The notes below the pieces were generated by a model that worked only from the letters and a program-made list of their open reading frames with translations, was not told where the DNA came from and searched no databases. Below, in pieces: positions 13,401-26,402 of a stretch of 64,000 nucleotides of DNA. This DNA is from Rusavskia elegans (lineage: Eukaryota; Ascomycota; Lecanoromycetes; Teloschistales; Teloschistaceae): positions 248,001 to 312,000 of the forward strand of contig SAUG01000060.1 in assembly GCA_011316305.1 (NCBI GenBank), written 5' to 3'. Each line of letters starts with the position of its first letter. Position 1 is the first letter of the stretch. A program made the position numbers and the translations under genes.

Positions 13401-15768
13401 GGCTGTTAGTAGATCCGCAAGGTAAAATAAATTATTTAAATAGCCTATAACGAGTATATATAGCGATCTTCTACTTGTTACTTTCAGCTATATATAGTTT
13501 ATTAAAAGCGGCGATAATATCGAGTTTTGTATAACTTTTAGCGTTATATAGACGGTCTAAAGTTTCTTCGATAAACGGTAGTGGATAATAATTATATTTA
13601 GTAACGAAGTTTAAACCTCGATAATTTATATAGGAGCGGAACCTATTTCTAGGCTTTTTAGTAAATAATATAGATAAAGATACGGGTAAGAAACTAATCC
13701 GAATAAATCCTTTATCTAAACAGTCTATAAAGGTTTTTTATAGAACGAGGAATTTATTATAATTTATATTATATAAAAGATCTCGAGACGGTTTTTTACT
13801 TTCTAGTAATTCGATTTTATAATTATAGGCGCGGCGTTTAGAAATTGTATCGATAGTTTATCGGAAAAAGACCTTTAAGTCTTTATAATAGATTTACGGT
13901 AAAATAGTAACTAGGTCTATTTTTAAATCAATAGCTAATACCTTTTCTATATCTTATAATATAATAGCGGTAAATAAAGGCGTATAATCTATTTTATAAT
14001 AGTTAATAACGATAGCCTTCTAGTTAATTCGAGGCTAATAGAGGTTAGAAGATATAAAAACGCTATTTAATTCTAGCGGTCGATTAAACTTTAGTTCGAA
14101 TATATATTCTAAAATATAAAGATTTTATTAGCTTTATCTTCTATAAATTTATCGAATAGATATTTTCTAATTATATAGATATTTATAGACTTTCTAGAAG
14201 TCTTTAGAATAGATAATAACAGAATCGATAGGCTGGATTTAGATATAGCCCGGAATCTACTTTCGACGTATTCGGTTAAAATAGAAAGTAGATAGATACA
14301 ACGATAAAAGTCGCTATAAATATTTATTTAATCTATTAGCTAGTCGATAGTCGAGTTATAGATATATATCTATCTTTGTCTAAAAATAATAGAATAATTT
14401 AAAAATATAATAAAAAATGAAATAGTTTTAGAATAAAGGCTAATTTTATAGAAAAGGCGAGCGTAATAGATATAGTTAAAACTAGAGCTACTATCCGCAA
14501 TATCGACAGATACTAGTTTCCTTAATTTCTATAAAAAAAGGGCAAGAATTTACGTATAAAATAAGTTAAAAAAAGTAGTCCTAGTTATTTTTACGTTAAA
14601 TAAAGAGTAGATAGATATAGAATTATTAAATAATTAAAGTTATATTAAAACTATTAGATATTTATTCATCGTAGGTTCGTTAGGTATACTAGAATTTAAA
14701 ACTACTAATAGCCAATATTTTCGTAAAGGTTTTCGAAAGCGATTTATATCGAAGATTTTCTATTTTTCTAATTAATTATTTTAGAATTAATCGCTACTAT
14801 ACGTCTAGGTTCACTACGGTTAAATTTTGCTAGTTTAACAGCGTTAAAATAAGATTCGGTAGTAAAATAGAGGCTATTATACAAGTATAAGCCTAGATAT
14901 TAAAAACGTTTCTTTTTATTAGACTTTAACTTCCCCGAAGCGTCTAGATACTTTTTTATATCTATCGCGGATAAATCTATTATATCGTTATCTTACGTAG
15001 TAGTACGAAAGCCTAGAGCTATAGGTATAGTTATAGAGCGATAGTTAATATTAGTATTTACTTTAGGGGCAATGTTACTATAAATAGCTATATAAATAAT
15101 AATTACTTAAAAGTAATATTTAGTACTAGCTAGATAGTCGGTAGAAAAAAGTAAGTTAATAAATTAGATACGAAATTCAAAACTATAGTTTTAAATTAGC
15201 TAATATTATAGAACGTTATTATTATATTCAATCTAGTAGACGGGTTCGTTAAAAGTATTAAAATAGATATTAAAAGTAATATTCTTTTATTTAAACGTAG
15301 CGAGCTTTTACGGACGGTAGTAGTTTTATCCGGGTCTCTAAAATTAATATTTAAAATATCGAAAAATTCCTTATTAGTACGGAATATAATCTTACTAGTA
15401 TCTAGTTCTAAAAATTTCGAAATAGTACCGTTTAGACGAAAATAGTAATAGAGAGTCTTATTATATTTAGTAGTCTACTAGGAATAATTAGCTACTAATT
15501 TAATTTTAAATTTATTTAAAAACTCTTCCAGCTTATTATTATCTTTATTTAAACTTTCGAAAGAGTTGGAATTATAATAGCGGGCGCTTTTGGAAAAAAA
15601 GTTATTAAAAGTTAAAATAGATCCGGAAGTAAAGATATCGATAAATTTATATTACGTATTAGTATAGATAGTACGAATTTTGTCTAATTCCTTATTAGAA
15701 TATTTTTAATTAATAATAAACTGCCCGAAACTAGCGTTAATATATTTAAAATAGTCGTTAGTAGAATG

Positions 15769-15790
15769 ATATATATATATATATATATAT
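15769..15790. repeat. (AT)n microsatellite
   Basis: This is an uninterrupted run of about 11 AT units inside the RIP-affected inside of gypsy B. It has no evident function. Confidence 0.9.
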
Positions 15791-16056
15791 AAATAGAAGA
15801 AATAAATTAGATACAATTTTAAAGTATATTAAAATATATTTCTAAAGTCTCGGCGATAACTATAGCGTCGATTTCCGAAAAGTAGCCGGGAAGTAGTTCG
15901 AATATATAAATAAAGTTGGAAATATTACTAAAGTTAAAGATATCTAAAAAAAATTATATTAGATAGTTAATATAAAGTATTAAAGATGATAAACCGATAG
16001 AATAAAGTAGTAAAATATAGTAATACGAGATAGAGGTACGTAGAAACTTTGGAAGT

Positions 16057-16394
16057 TAAATAAATATTATAAGTTATATAGTAATCTAAAGTATACGATG
16101 TTTAGAAAAAAACGAAAAAGAAAGGAAAACAACTAGGTTTTATATATCTATAGAGCAAACCTGGTATATAGACTCGAATAATAGGTAAATAATATTTATT
16201 AGTTAGCTATTAACGCTAGAAGGCCGAAGAAATAGAAGAGATAACGCTAGATAATAGATATTCTACTCTAACTATAAACGCTAAAAAAGGTAATAATAGA
16301 AAGTAGATCTAAATAAATAAAAATATAACGCGGCTATTTAATCTATTAACGCTAGAATATTTAATAGATAATTATATAATTTGGTATCGTTATA
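16057..16394 (-). repeat. Gypsy B 5' LTR
   Basis: This 338-bp partner of 6,378-6,720 ends on the plus strand with ggtatcgttata. In the minus-strand sense it is the 5' LTR. Differences from its partner are mainly transitions. Confidence 0.75.
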
Positions 16395-16427
16395 TCTAAT
16401 TAGTTTAGTTAATTTGGTTTTGATTTT

Positions 16428-16640
16428 AATACCCGGTAAACCAATGGTTCGGTGAGCAAATCAAACGTTGGTATATCAGCATTGAATACACGACAGCAGA
16501 ATTTATATCTCAGTTCAGTTAACGTAAATAACGGTTCTTTCTATAGAATTTCAATTCAAATTTGTTTAGCAATATAACGTATCCTTCTACCGATAATTCA
16601 ACCAACGTAGAAATTTTCACAGATAAATATCTAGTTAGTA
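16428..16640. repeat. Lightly mutated repeat R, copy 1
   Basis: This is about 210 bp with many intact CA and TG dinucleotides (gcattgaatacacgacagcag), unlike everything around it. Its reverse complement recurs at 53,281-53,520 in a more mutated form. Shared blocks include accaatggttcggt/accgaaccactggt and atccttctaccgataatt. No coding sequence is visible. It lies between the gypsy B LTR and the start of the gypsy E reverse transcriptase, so it may be a terminus of E or an independent short element. Confidence 0.65.
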
Positions 16641-18631
16641 GAAAAGAAATACTTTAGCTATTTCGATATTATTTCTACTTTTAATAATCTATTAATAATA
16701 TTCGATAGTAAAAAATATATATTTTTCAAAATTATAGTTAGTTTATATATATATATATAATACTATCGTTTTATTAAATAGAAAGTCTAGATATATAGTA
16801 GAAATTTATAAATAATATTTTATTCGATTTTTTAGTAAATTTCTATTCTTTTTACCTGGATAGTATTTGCGTATTTAGTAATACTAGTAAAAAATATCGA
16901 GAATAGATTAGTATAGTTTTAAAAAAATTCGAATCTATAGGTTTTTAGATAGATATTAAAAAGACGGAATTTATAATATAGAAAACTAAATTTCTAGAAA
17001 TAGTTTCCAAATAGATTCTAATGAAATTACTACTATCGTTAATTGGAATATATCTACGAATAATTAATAGATACTATCTTTTTTAGAATATTATAACTTT
17101 TATAGAAGATTATATATAGGATTTTATAAAAATCTCTAATACTATAATAGTATTTATAAAATAAAAACCAGTATAATATTAGACTAAAACTATTCAATAG
17201 ATATTTAATAAACTAAAAAAATAGATTATTAGAATTTCTGTTTTTAGATATTTCGATTCTACGAAACCAGCCTTTCTAGAAATAGATTCTTCGAATTACG
17301 TTTTCGAAAATTTATTATTATAAGAAAATAACAAAGGTAATTTACATTCTATTATATTCTATTATTTTCTATAGCTATATAAAGATAACTATTGAATATA
17401 AATATAAAAGTTATAATAAAAACCTATTTACTGTTATAAAAGCGTTTAAAAACTAGTAATTAAAACTAAAAAACTTTAGTATTTTTATTAAAATCCTAAC
17501 TATTTATAGAAATCTAGACTAGTTCTAGACGAAGCGTATATTAACCCGCCGTTAGACTAAATAGACCCGATAACTTTCTAAATTTAATTTCGTTATTATC
17601 TACCGGGACGAAAAAAAATATAAAAGCTAATATTTTAATATAAAAGACTAGAAATATTCCTATATATTCTATAAATAAGAGATTACTATATTATAATCGA
17701 GTTCTATTAAATACGGAATAATTTTATAATATTCTAATTTAGATAGATCTAAATAGAAATAGATAAAATTATTTTGAAATTAAAAACTTTTTTCTGATTA
17801 CTAATCATTTAAAGAAACTATTAATAATAAGATACGATATTATAGTATATAAAATAAAAAAGTTTAAAAAAGTTATAGAAACTATCTATCAAAAAAATAA
17901 AAAAGTTAAAACCGAACGAAATAAAATCTATCTAAATAATATTGAAATAGAAAATAGATGAATTTGATTTTAGAACTATATATAGATTTCCGAATTCGCT
18001 ATTATAGATATTATTAAAAAAAATATAACTTATTTGCTATAGACTATTCCGATTTTAAAAAATCTATATTTTTAGTAAATTTAAACTTTATCTAAAAGAA
18101 TATAATAAATATTATAAAAGTAATCTATCAATAACAACTTCATCTGCCGAAATAGTAAAACTTTTTAGGAAAAGAAATTTAGATTGTTAAAATATCTGTC
18201 GATTTCTAAATAAAAGTAAAAAAATTTTACTATAGATTCTAATACCGGATTCTCTTTACTAAAGAATAGAAATAATAATAATCTAACAATAATAAATAGA
18301 TTATTAAATAACCGCTATTCTGTTATATATAAAACGGAAAATATTAATACTAATATAGAAACGACTATATAAATACTATACCGATATATATAGAAATATT
18401 ATAGATAATTCGATTCGATAGAATTGAATCGAAGCTTATAGTTTATATTAAATATATAGAATCGGTCCTACTAGATTTTAGAAATCCGCTATAAATTCTT
18501 TACTATTTACTATCTAGGAATCGATAGACAAAACGAGAATAAAAATTAATAAATAGAATAGTACTTATATATTTTTATAAACTATAACTAATAGAAATAG
18601 AAAAAATATCTACTAGTAGTAGAATTCTAAA

Positions 18632-19068
18632 TAGACTGGCCGTCGGGTCGGATTTCGAACCCGGGTTAACTAATTCGACCCGATCCGAATCGGGTTAGAA
18701 AATTCTATAGTTCGATTCGATTCGAATTTTAGGTCGGATTATATAATCCGATTCGATTCGACTAACCCGCTAAATCTATATAACTCGTATAATTCCAGTA
18801 TAAAAATTATACGAATTATTTAAAAAAAATCCTAATTAAATAACTACGCTAGCTAGAAAAATCCTAGTAAGATTAAATATATTAGTTTAATAAACTATCT
18901 ATAATTGTATTAGATTTTTTATATATATAGAAGGTTTAGCGGGTATTTAAATTCGATCCGGATTCGATCCGGACTCGACTATTTAGCGAGTCGAACCGGT
19001 TCGACCCGCTAAAATCGGGTCGGGTTTCCGATAGTTCGACGAAAATCCGACCCGAAATAGCCAGTCTA
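18632..19068 (+). mobile_element. hAT-like MITE, copy 5
   Basis: This 437-bp copy runs TAGACTGGCCGTCGGGTCGG to AGCCAGTCTA. The 8-bp flanks are attctaaa (18,624-18,631) and attttaaa (19,069-19,076), differing by one C/T. It is inserted in the integrase region of gypsy E. Confidence 0.85.
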
Positions 19069-19137
19069 ATTTTAAACTAGAACAGTTAAATAAAATAATA
19101 TTAAAATATTTCAATTTTTTTTAATAAAGATTTTTAC

Positions 19138-19546
19138 TGTAACGTCCCTGTATATCAGAAGGCGTTACGCTCGAGCCTAGCTATAGCCGTAGACGTAGTC
19201 CGGGCTATTAAATAGTAAGAGAGTCCTGGTATAGGTTATTATAACTAATTTTATATAGCCGTAGAGATACGGTTATAATATTACGAGGTATCTTTATTAT
19301 AAGATAATTAAGAAAAGAATAGTAGAGACGTATTTAATAATTATATTAACGACTAATAAGAGAAACTATCTATAGAAGTAACGAGCGATATATATAGTAA
19401 AAATAGCTATAAAAGCCGATAAATAGCTATATACTAAAACTCCTTTTCTAAAAAGCAGCTATATCGGCTATAGGCGGCTATAGATAATTAGGCTCGTTTA
19501 CCTAACTAATTATTCTATAGAACTCTATAGAATTATAAATATAATA
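19138..19546 (-). repeat. A2 3' LTR
   Basis: This begins TGTAACGTCCCTG on the plus strand, the unmutated TG..CA form of the LTR end. It is one of the best-preserved LTR ends in the window. Confidence 0.85.
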
Positions 19547-22073
19547 CGGCCTCCCCTATATCGCTTTTTACCTAGCCTAAAAACTGTCTATAGGATATAA
19601 AAAGGGTCTTATCCTTTTTTTTTCTTCTTTTTTTTTTCTTTACTAATAATTCTATTATATATTTTCGAAGAGGAAATCGACTAAAGTCTTTTTATAGTAT
19701 TTAGTTAAAAGGAATTATAATATCTTTTCCTTATTTTTTATATACCTATAATTATTTAAAAGAATATAAGGTCGAGGTTAGCGGTAATATTTATAATAAA
19801 TATATTCGGATTTAGAAATCGTATAATTTTTTAATATCTAATACTACCTATATATCGTTTTTTTATTTCTTTATTTCTACTAACCTTTATAGGGAAGCGT
19901 TTTAAAAATAAAAAAAATAAACTTCGTTCTAATATCGCGGGTATTTTTAATAAATACTCTAAGGCTCGTTATCGTATCGAATCTTTCTTTAATTTTAAAA
20001 AGGAAATTCGTAATAAATATTTAGCCTAGGAATCGGATTTCCGCCGACTCTTTAGTAAATAAAAGTATTTTATTATTTATTATTACGCTTTAGATAAGCG
20101 TAAGAATAATTTTATTATTTAGGAATAACGCGTACTATCCCGGCTTAATAAACTTAATAATCCGGTTACGTTTTACTTTTTTATTAGTTTTATACTAGCC
20201 GCGTAAAAGGCTTCTATTAAATTAATATCTAGGTTTAGTTCTAATAATCTAGATTAAATTCTAAAATAGTTTAACTTCTCTTAACCTATAAAAAATATAG
20301 GATTCTAAAAAAGATCTAATTAAAAGCTTTTCTACTTTCGATTTCGTACTTAATTTATATATCTATATTATAAGTTATTTCTAGTTCCTCTAATAATTTT
20401 ACTAAGTCTTATTCTTTAGTAACTATTTCGTCCTATAATAATAAAAATAGGTATTAATCGAAAACCTTATTTCTAGATTATATACTAAGCGTTAAATCCG
20501 GTACTTTTTTATTCTAGTCGACCTAGTTTAATTTATAGTATTCGATTTTATCTATAGTTTTAACTATACTTTAATATATTTTCCTAACGTAGTTTATCTA
20601 GAGTTATTAAATTATTTTTCTACTTTTATTATATTTTTTAGTAAATTATTAAAGGAGGTAGTAGTACTCCTTCTAAACCTTTATATTCTAAACTTTTCCG
20701 TCTTTTTTAAAGTTTTTATCTAATTCTTTAATATCGTCGTAATTTATTATAGAGACGACGTCTATTTCTTTATATAAAAGGTTTTTATAAACTAGAAAAT
20801 ATATTATTTATAGTTCTATTTCTTTACCGACGGTACTTTTTTCTATTAGTTTTCCTAAAATCGATTCTTTCTATTTATTTTCTAGAATAATATAACTTTT
20901 CTAACTTTTAATTATAATAAAATTTATTATTCCGATTAATCTATATTTTATCTTAACTCTGATATCGAGGATTCTATTATCTTTTATTATTCGTCTATAG
21001 AAATATCCTATAATCTTATTATAAAATCCTTTTATAACTTTATTATTTTCTTTTCTATTTACGAGAGCTATTATTTATTAACTTCCGATTTTAATTTTAA
21101 ACGCTACTATAAGAGGTTTTTCGGTTTTATATAGTTTAAAATCGATTATTAGCTTTATTTTTAATACTTTCTTTAGTTTTTTAGGATAATATTCTATCCC
21201 TTCCTTATCCGATAGATAGATAGGGTAACTATAATAATAGCAGGCTTACCAGCTTTTTATTATATATTTATAGGGTAATTCCTCTATTATTTTAAATAAA
21301 ATTTTAGTTATTTCGGTTACTTTTTTAGTTAGGTACTTCCTTTTAAAGTATCCTATTTTTCTATATAAGTAATAAACTTTAGTTTTTAATCCTTTAGTTT
21401 TAATAGTATTAAGTTCTATCGGATTTTTTCTAGGCTTTCTTTTAGTAAGTTTTATCTTACTAAATACCTATTTATCTAAGTATATTTTATACTATCTAGT
21501 ATCGATCTTTATTATAAGCTCGATAAAATCTACTAATAAATCCGGTTCTTCGATTACTACTATAGCTTTTTTAATTTTTATCTAAAGCTTTTTATAGAAG
21601 TAGGCTTTTAGAACTAAATCTTCCTAGTCTATTTTATAAACTAACGTTCTAAACTAAATAGTATAGATAGTTATTAACTTCTATTATTTTAGAACTATTA
21701 GTCTTCTATTTATTACCCTGTTTTTATTATTATTTCCGAAAGCTTCTTTTATAGCTATAAAAAGATTACCGAAGATATAGAAGATCTATAATATTTTATT
21801 TTCTCTCTATTCTTACGGGTTATCGAGGTAATCTTCTATATAGGACTATACCTAATTAAAGGCAGCTCTTCCTAGGTATAATATTATAAATAGAATTTTA
21901 ACTACTTTATTTAGAAACTGGTTTATATATAATACGAAGTAGATATTTATCTAAATAATCTATAGCTTTAAAGATCCTTTATTTCCTTTATAGATATTTA
22001 GTATTACTGCTTTAATAGTATCGCTTCGATCTATAGGTCGGGATAATAAAACTAATATAGTAAATTATTAAAA

Positions 22074-22482
22074 TATAATATTCCTATATATTAGAAAGCG
22101 TTATATTCGAGTCTAGCTATAGCTATAGACGTAGTCCGAACTACTAAATAATAAGAATATCCTAGTATAGATTATTATAACTAATCCTATATAGCCGTAG
22201 AGGTACGGTTATAATATTATAAAGTATCTTTATTATAAGGTAATTAAGAAGAGAATAGTAGAGATATATTTAATAATTATATTAACGACTAACAAGAGAA
22301 ACTATCTATAGAAATAATAAGCGATATATATAGTAAAAATAGCCGTAAAAGCTAATAAATAACTATCTACTAAAAGTCCTATTCTAAAAGGCGGCTATAT
22401 CGGCTATAGGCGGCTATAGATAATTAGATTCGTTTACTTAACTAATTTTTCTATGGAACTCTGTGGAATCGTGGATATAATA
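22074..22482 (-). repeat. A2 5' LTR
   Basis: This is the partner of 19,138-19,546. Its plus-strand left end is tataatattcc, the C-to-T form of tgtaacgtccc. It ends gtggatataata followed by the tttac duplication. Confidence 0.85.
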
Positions 22483-23250
22483 TTTACTTTCGAATTAAAT
22501 TTTTCTATAAATTCCGAATAGGAAAGAATTTATAATAAAAAGCGGAATTTAAATAGATTAAAAATATCGCTCGCTAAATACAAATAGTATAAGAAAAAGT
22601 AAAAAAAAATATAAAAATAGTAGAAAAAAATATAATAGTATAAATAAATAAATAAAGATAAAATATCTTTTTTAAAGTAGAAAATAACGTTTTACTATTT
22701 ATAAAGAAATTATATACGGATTAACCGTATAATAAGCTAGATAATAATAGAATATAAAACGTATTTAAAATAAATAATAATAAAGATTCTTTATATAAAC
22801 TAGATGTATTTAATATTATAAAAAACTATTAAATATTTCTAATAGTATTACTATTGAAAAATCTAGATAATATTTTAACCGGATAGATTAGTAGACTACT
22901 TCTATCTATTAATATCGAAAAGAAACTAGAATAAAAGATAGAAGATATCCTAGATTTAATAAAGAAAGATAATAACTATAATACAAAATTAGATTAATTA
23001 GATATATAGATATAAAGATATACGTAAATAATAGCCGGTATTAAATTAAAAAAATTGTTTAAATCTAATTACGAACTTCTATATAAATTATCTGAAAGCG
23101 GATAGATTTAGAAAAATACTCCGAATTATAATAAAATCATTATAGAGAGATTTAGGAAGGGTATTATTAAGCGTTAATATATAGTTTAACTGGATTCGGA
23201 TTTGAATCTAAATAATCGAAATCGAAAGAAGACTTGCGTTTTAGCAGCGG

Positions 23251-23900
23251 CGTATAATCTTTAAAGTCTATATTCTATCCATATATTGCTTTTCAGTTTA
23301 TTAGTTTTAGCAATTATATCTATATTGATTCGCTCTATATTGGTTTTGTTATAAAGATTATTTATTAATCTAAATTTAAATGAATTATTACTTTATTAAA
23401 TAGCTATTCCGTTTTTAATATTTTTAAATATATAAAGTAAAATCGAATAAATATAACAGCTAACTAGTAAATATTGTTAGTAATATATATTTAATTATAA
23501 TTGTTGATATCTTCGAAAATCGGATAATAATATAAGTATTTATAAATATGAGTTGGTGATAGTAGACGCTATATATAAATTTACAATTATATTTATTATA
23601 CGTATAAATAAATCTTATATTACTGCTAATTATTATAGATTGTTTGAAATAAGAAATCTTAATCTAGTATTTCTATCAACGTTCAAAATAAAGTTATATA
23701 TAGATACGAAAGCTGTATAGATCCGTACGCTAGGTCTAATTATATAGTTATATACTACGGGGACCAATAAGCCGTGGTTGACAGAGTTCAGTTATCTTTA
23801 AATCAGTCAGTTCCTTTAGTTGATTTATTTATATTTATCAAATTGCGTGCAGTGCCATATGATTATATCATTTAGTCTATTTAAATATTAATAATCTTTA
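23251..23900. other. Gene-free stretch with a lightly mutated patch
   Basis: No gene or recognised repeat is visible. The part at about 23,740-23,880 keeps several CA and TG dinucleotides (ccgtggttgacagagttcag, gcgtgcagtgcc) and so has escaped most RIP. It has no second copy that I could find in the window, which fits RIP acting only on duplicated DNA. Confidence 0.5.
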
Positions 23901-26400
23901 GTAATCGTATTTTAATAAACAAATGTAAATAGGAGATTTTAATCGAAATAATAACTATCTTTCGACTAAACCTTTACTATTTTAAAAAGTACGACTATAA
24001 AATGTATCTAATATATAAATAAATACCTCGTTTAAAAAAGATGACGTCTAGAGTCTATATAGTATTCTTTATAGAAAATAAAAGTACTAATCAATTCACT
24101 AACTATCTTCTAAAATAAATTAAAATTATTCGAATCTGCGATATTATTTTCGATAAAACTAAAGTTTATAAACTTTATAAAATTAACCTCGTATAAATAG
24201 AAAAGGGCTATTCTATATTATATTCTATATATCCTGTATTAAAACTATATATAGTTAATTTATTTATTTTTATTAGATAGTAATTTAAATAATTAAATCG
24301 CCATTTGCTTTTACTTTCGATTTTTCTATACTATCTACCTTTAAATGTAAATCAAAATTAATCAAAATTTACTTTCTAGCTTTAAACTATTGAAATTTAG
24401 AAAGAAGTAGTATTATAATTCTATAAAATAATATTTAAAATGAATATACTAGTTATTAGAAATAACTAGAACTAGTAGATGGAACTTTATTATTAAAAGC
24501 TTTACAACTCGTTTAGAATTTTTATAGCGAAATAATCCGAGTAGTCAATGATATATATATCTCTAGAATCTTCGATAAAAATTTCTTTATTATTTTTTAA
24601 AATCTATTCTAAAGTTTTAAAAGAAATTCTATAAACTTTATTGATTAGAAATCGATAGAAAATTTATTTTACCGAATATTATATTACGCCGTAAGTAGCA
24701 ATTTATATTGAAAGCAATATTTAATAGAATAGAGTTAGAAAAGATATTAAAGAAAATGTTTTATTTATATTATATAGTATTCGCTGTATTTATTTCGATT
24801 CGTATCTTCTACGAAAAAGATTTTTAGATATCTTTATCTGTCCGAATAGCTATATTATCGAAGTTTTATCGCGATAATCTATTTATAGAACAAAAGTTCT
24901 AGTATAAAATAAAAAAATATCTTTATTAAACAGAGTTCGAAAAAGCTATCTAACTAGATATTATTTATTTATAAAATAAAAGTATCTAGACTTTACTTCT
25001 ATAGAAATATACGAAAAGAAAAGAAAATTTTCTAATTCTAATTAAATAGATATTTAAATTAAAATACTAAAAAAAAAATTTTTTTTTTAGATATAAAGAT
25101 AAACTCTATATCAAAAGCGATCTATAATAGATCGTTTAGAATATATACGATATGAATATAACTATATCTATCAATCGATTATTTATAGCGTTTGTTATAG
25201 TATTTAATTTCAAAATCTATTAGTATAATATCGTTTATATACTATCTAATAGCATTATCGATAAATCAATATATATTAAATTTTTATATAAATTGAAAGA
25301 GCCGAAAGTTTTACTATTACTATAAGATATATTATACGGCTTTAGATCGTCTTTTTCTCTATATTTTAATTATCTAGTAAATTTTTTTTGAAATCAAAAA
25401 TTCACGTAAATTTCTAAAATCGAATATTTATTTATTTTTCAATATTTTATTCTATTTCTCTTCGTCGAAAGTATAGTAATTATATATAACCGATATAATA
25501 CTAAAAAGATAGACGAACTTCAAATTAAATTCTTCGAGATTTAAAAATATAATTTCTAAAAAAGATCGAATAGTTTTTAGAATTTAAAATATTTTATAAT
25601 AGATCTATTCGTTTACTATTACAATATTAAAATAGATTTATATATTAATTTATCGTCAAATTTAATATAAATTTTACGATTAGATTTAGACTGACCGTCG
25701 GGTCGGATTTCGAACCCGGGTTAGCTAATCCGACCCGACCGGATTTCGGATTCTAAATCGTAATCCGATCCGATCCGCTAAAATTAGATCTTAGCGCCAA
25801 ATCCTAGTATAAAAGTATAAAGCTAGTATAACTTTTATACGAATTTACTAAAAAATTCTAATTAATTAACCACGCTAGCTAGAAAGTCCGTAGTAAAATT
25901 CAATATATAATCTGGATATATTACCTTTATTAAAATATTAAAATAATAATATATTAAATATATAATATTATCTGGTCGGATCCGGATCGGATTACTAAAT
26001 AATTCGACTCGGATTTAATTTGCTAAAACCCGGGTCGAATCCGGGTCGGATTACTAAAATCGGGTCGGATATCCGACGGTTCGACGGAAACTCGACCCGA
26101 ACCGACCAATCTAATTAGATTATCTAAAATAATTTTAATAAATATAAAAATATTAATAAAATATTCGAAATAGATAATATATTAGCAAATATACGTATAC
26201 TAGTAATACGTCGGATCTTTTAACTTTATTATAGTATTTAATATATCGTCTTTATAACTTCGAAGTTATTTATATATATAACAAATCTATTAGCGATCGC
26301 CGATTTATTAAAAGATAGTCGAACGAATTTTACGTTATCTAGAGTATATCAAATTCTATTCTAATCCTGGATCGATAAAATGTTTATACGATATATATAG
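23900..26400 (+). mobile_element. Ty1/copia remnant split by a MITE
   Basis: From about 25,130 to 25,680 the plus strand reads as a Ty1/copia reverse transcriptase. It has YKLKEP, then ILYGFRSS, where the family has LYGLRKS, and FLFVESIVIIYN, where the family has the YVDD active site. Stops are at expected glutamine positions. The MITE at 25,687-26,113 interrupts it, and copia-like sequence appears to continue to about 26,400. The upstream 1.2 kb should hold integrase, but I cannot assign motifs there with confidence. No LTRs are identified. Confidence 0.6.
25687..26113 (+). mobile_element. hAT-like MITE, copy 6 (perfect 8-bp duplication)
   Basis: This 427-bp element starts TAGACTGACCGTCGGGTCGG and ends CCGACCAATCTA. 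It is flanked on both sides by exactly attagatt (25,679-25,686 and 26,114-26,121). This is the clearest proof that the family makes 8-bp target duplications. Confidence 0.9.
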
Positions 26401-26402
26401 CT

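Larger units (their letters stand above)
6378..16394 (-). mobile_element. Gypsy B: Ty3/gypsy element with nested insertions
   Basis: This is a minus-strand Ty3/gypsy retrotransposon with an LTR at each end. Without the nested elements its inside is about 5.6 kb, a normal gypsy size. Reading the minus strand, the reverse transcriptase appears at about 13,740-13,410 (YINYRGLN, then PLPFIEETLDRL and TKLDIIAAF). It breaks off at element A1 (10,038-13,400) and resumes at about 10,030 with the next RT segment. It is cut again by a palindromic element (9,445-9,837). RNase H follows at about 8,990-8,790 with KNLEYF and FNFKIIYR. The integrase should occupy about 8,700-7,500. Stops are at glutamine positions, as left by RIP. 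Confidence 0.8.
19138..22482 (-). mobile_element. Element A2: gag-protease-only LTR retrotransposon
   Basis: This is a minus-strand copy of element A. The LTRs are 19,138-19,546 and 22,074-22,482. The 5-bp flanks are exactly tttac on both sides (19,133-19,137 and 22,483-22,487). Its Gag and protease-like frame reads on the minus strand. This is among the copies that keep the most CG, so it may be among the younger ones. It splits the integrase region of gypsy E. Confidence 0.85.
16641..23250 (+). mobile_element. Gypsy E: Ty3/gypsy remnant, split by a MITE and A2
   Basis: This is a plus-strand Ty3/gypsy pol remnant. It starts inside the reverse transcriptase (YFSYFDIISTFNNL, matching the family's YFSKFDI..AFN). 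It continues through RT and RNase H at about 16,650-17,800, with FLEYYNFYRR at about 17,080-17,110. Integrase-like sequence should run to 18,631. After the MITE (18,632-19,068) and element A2 (19,138-22,482), the frame resumes at about 22,650-23,200 with the integrase tail and a chromodomain-like end. Its gag, protease and LTRs are not seen. Confidence 0.65.
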
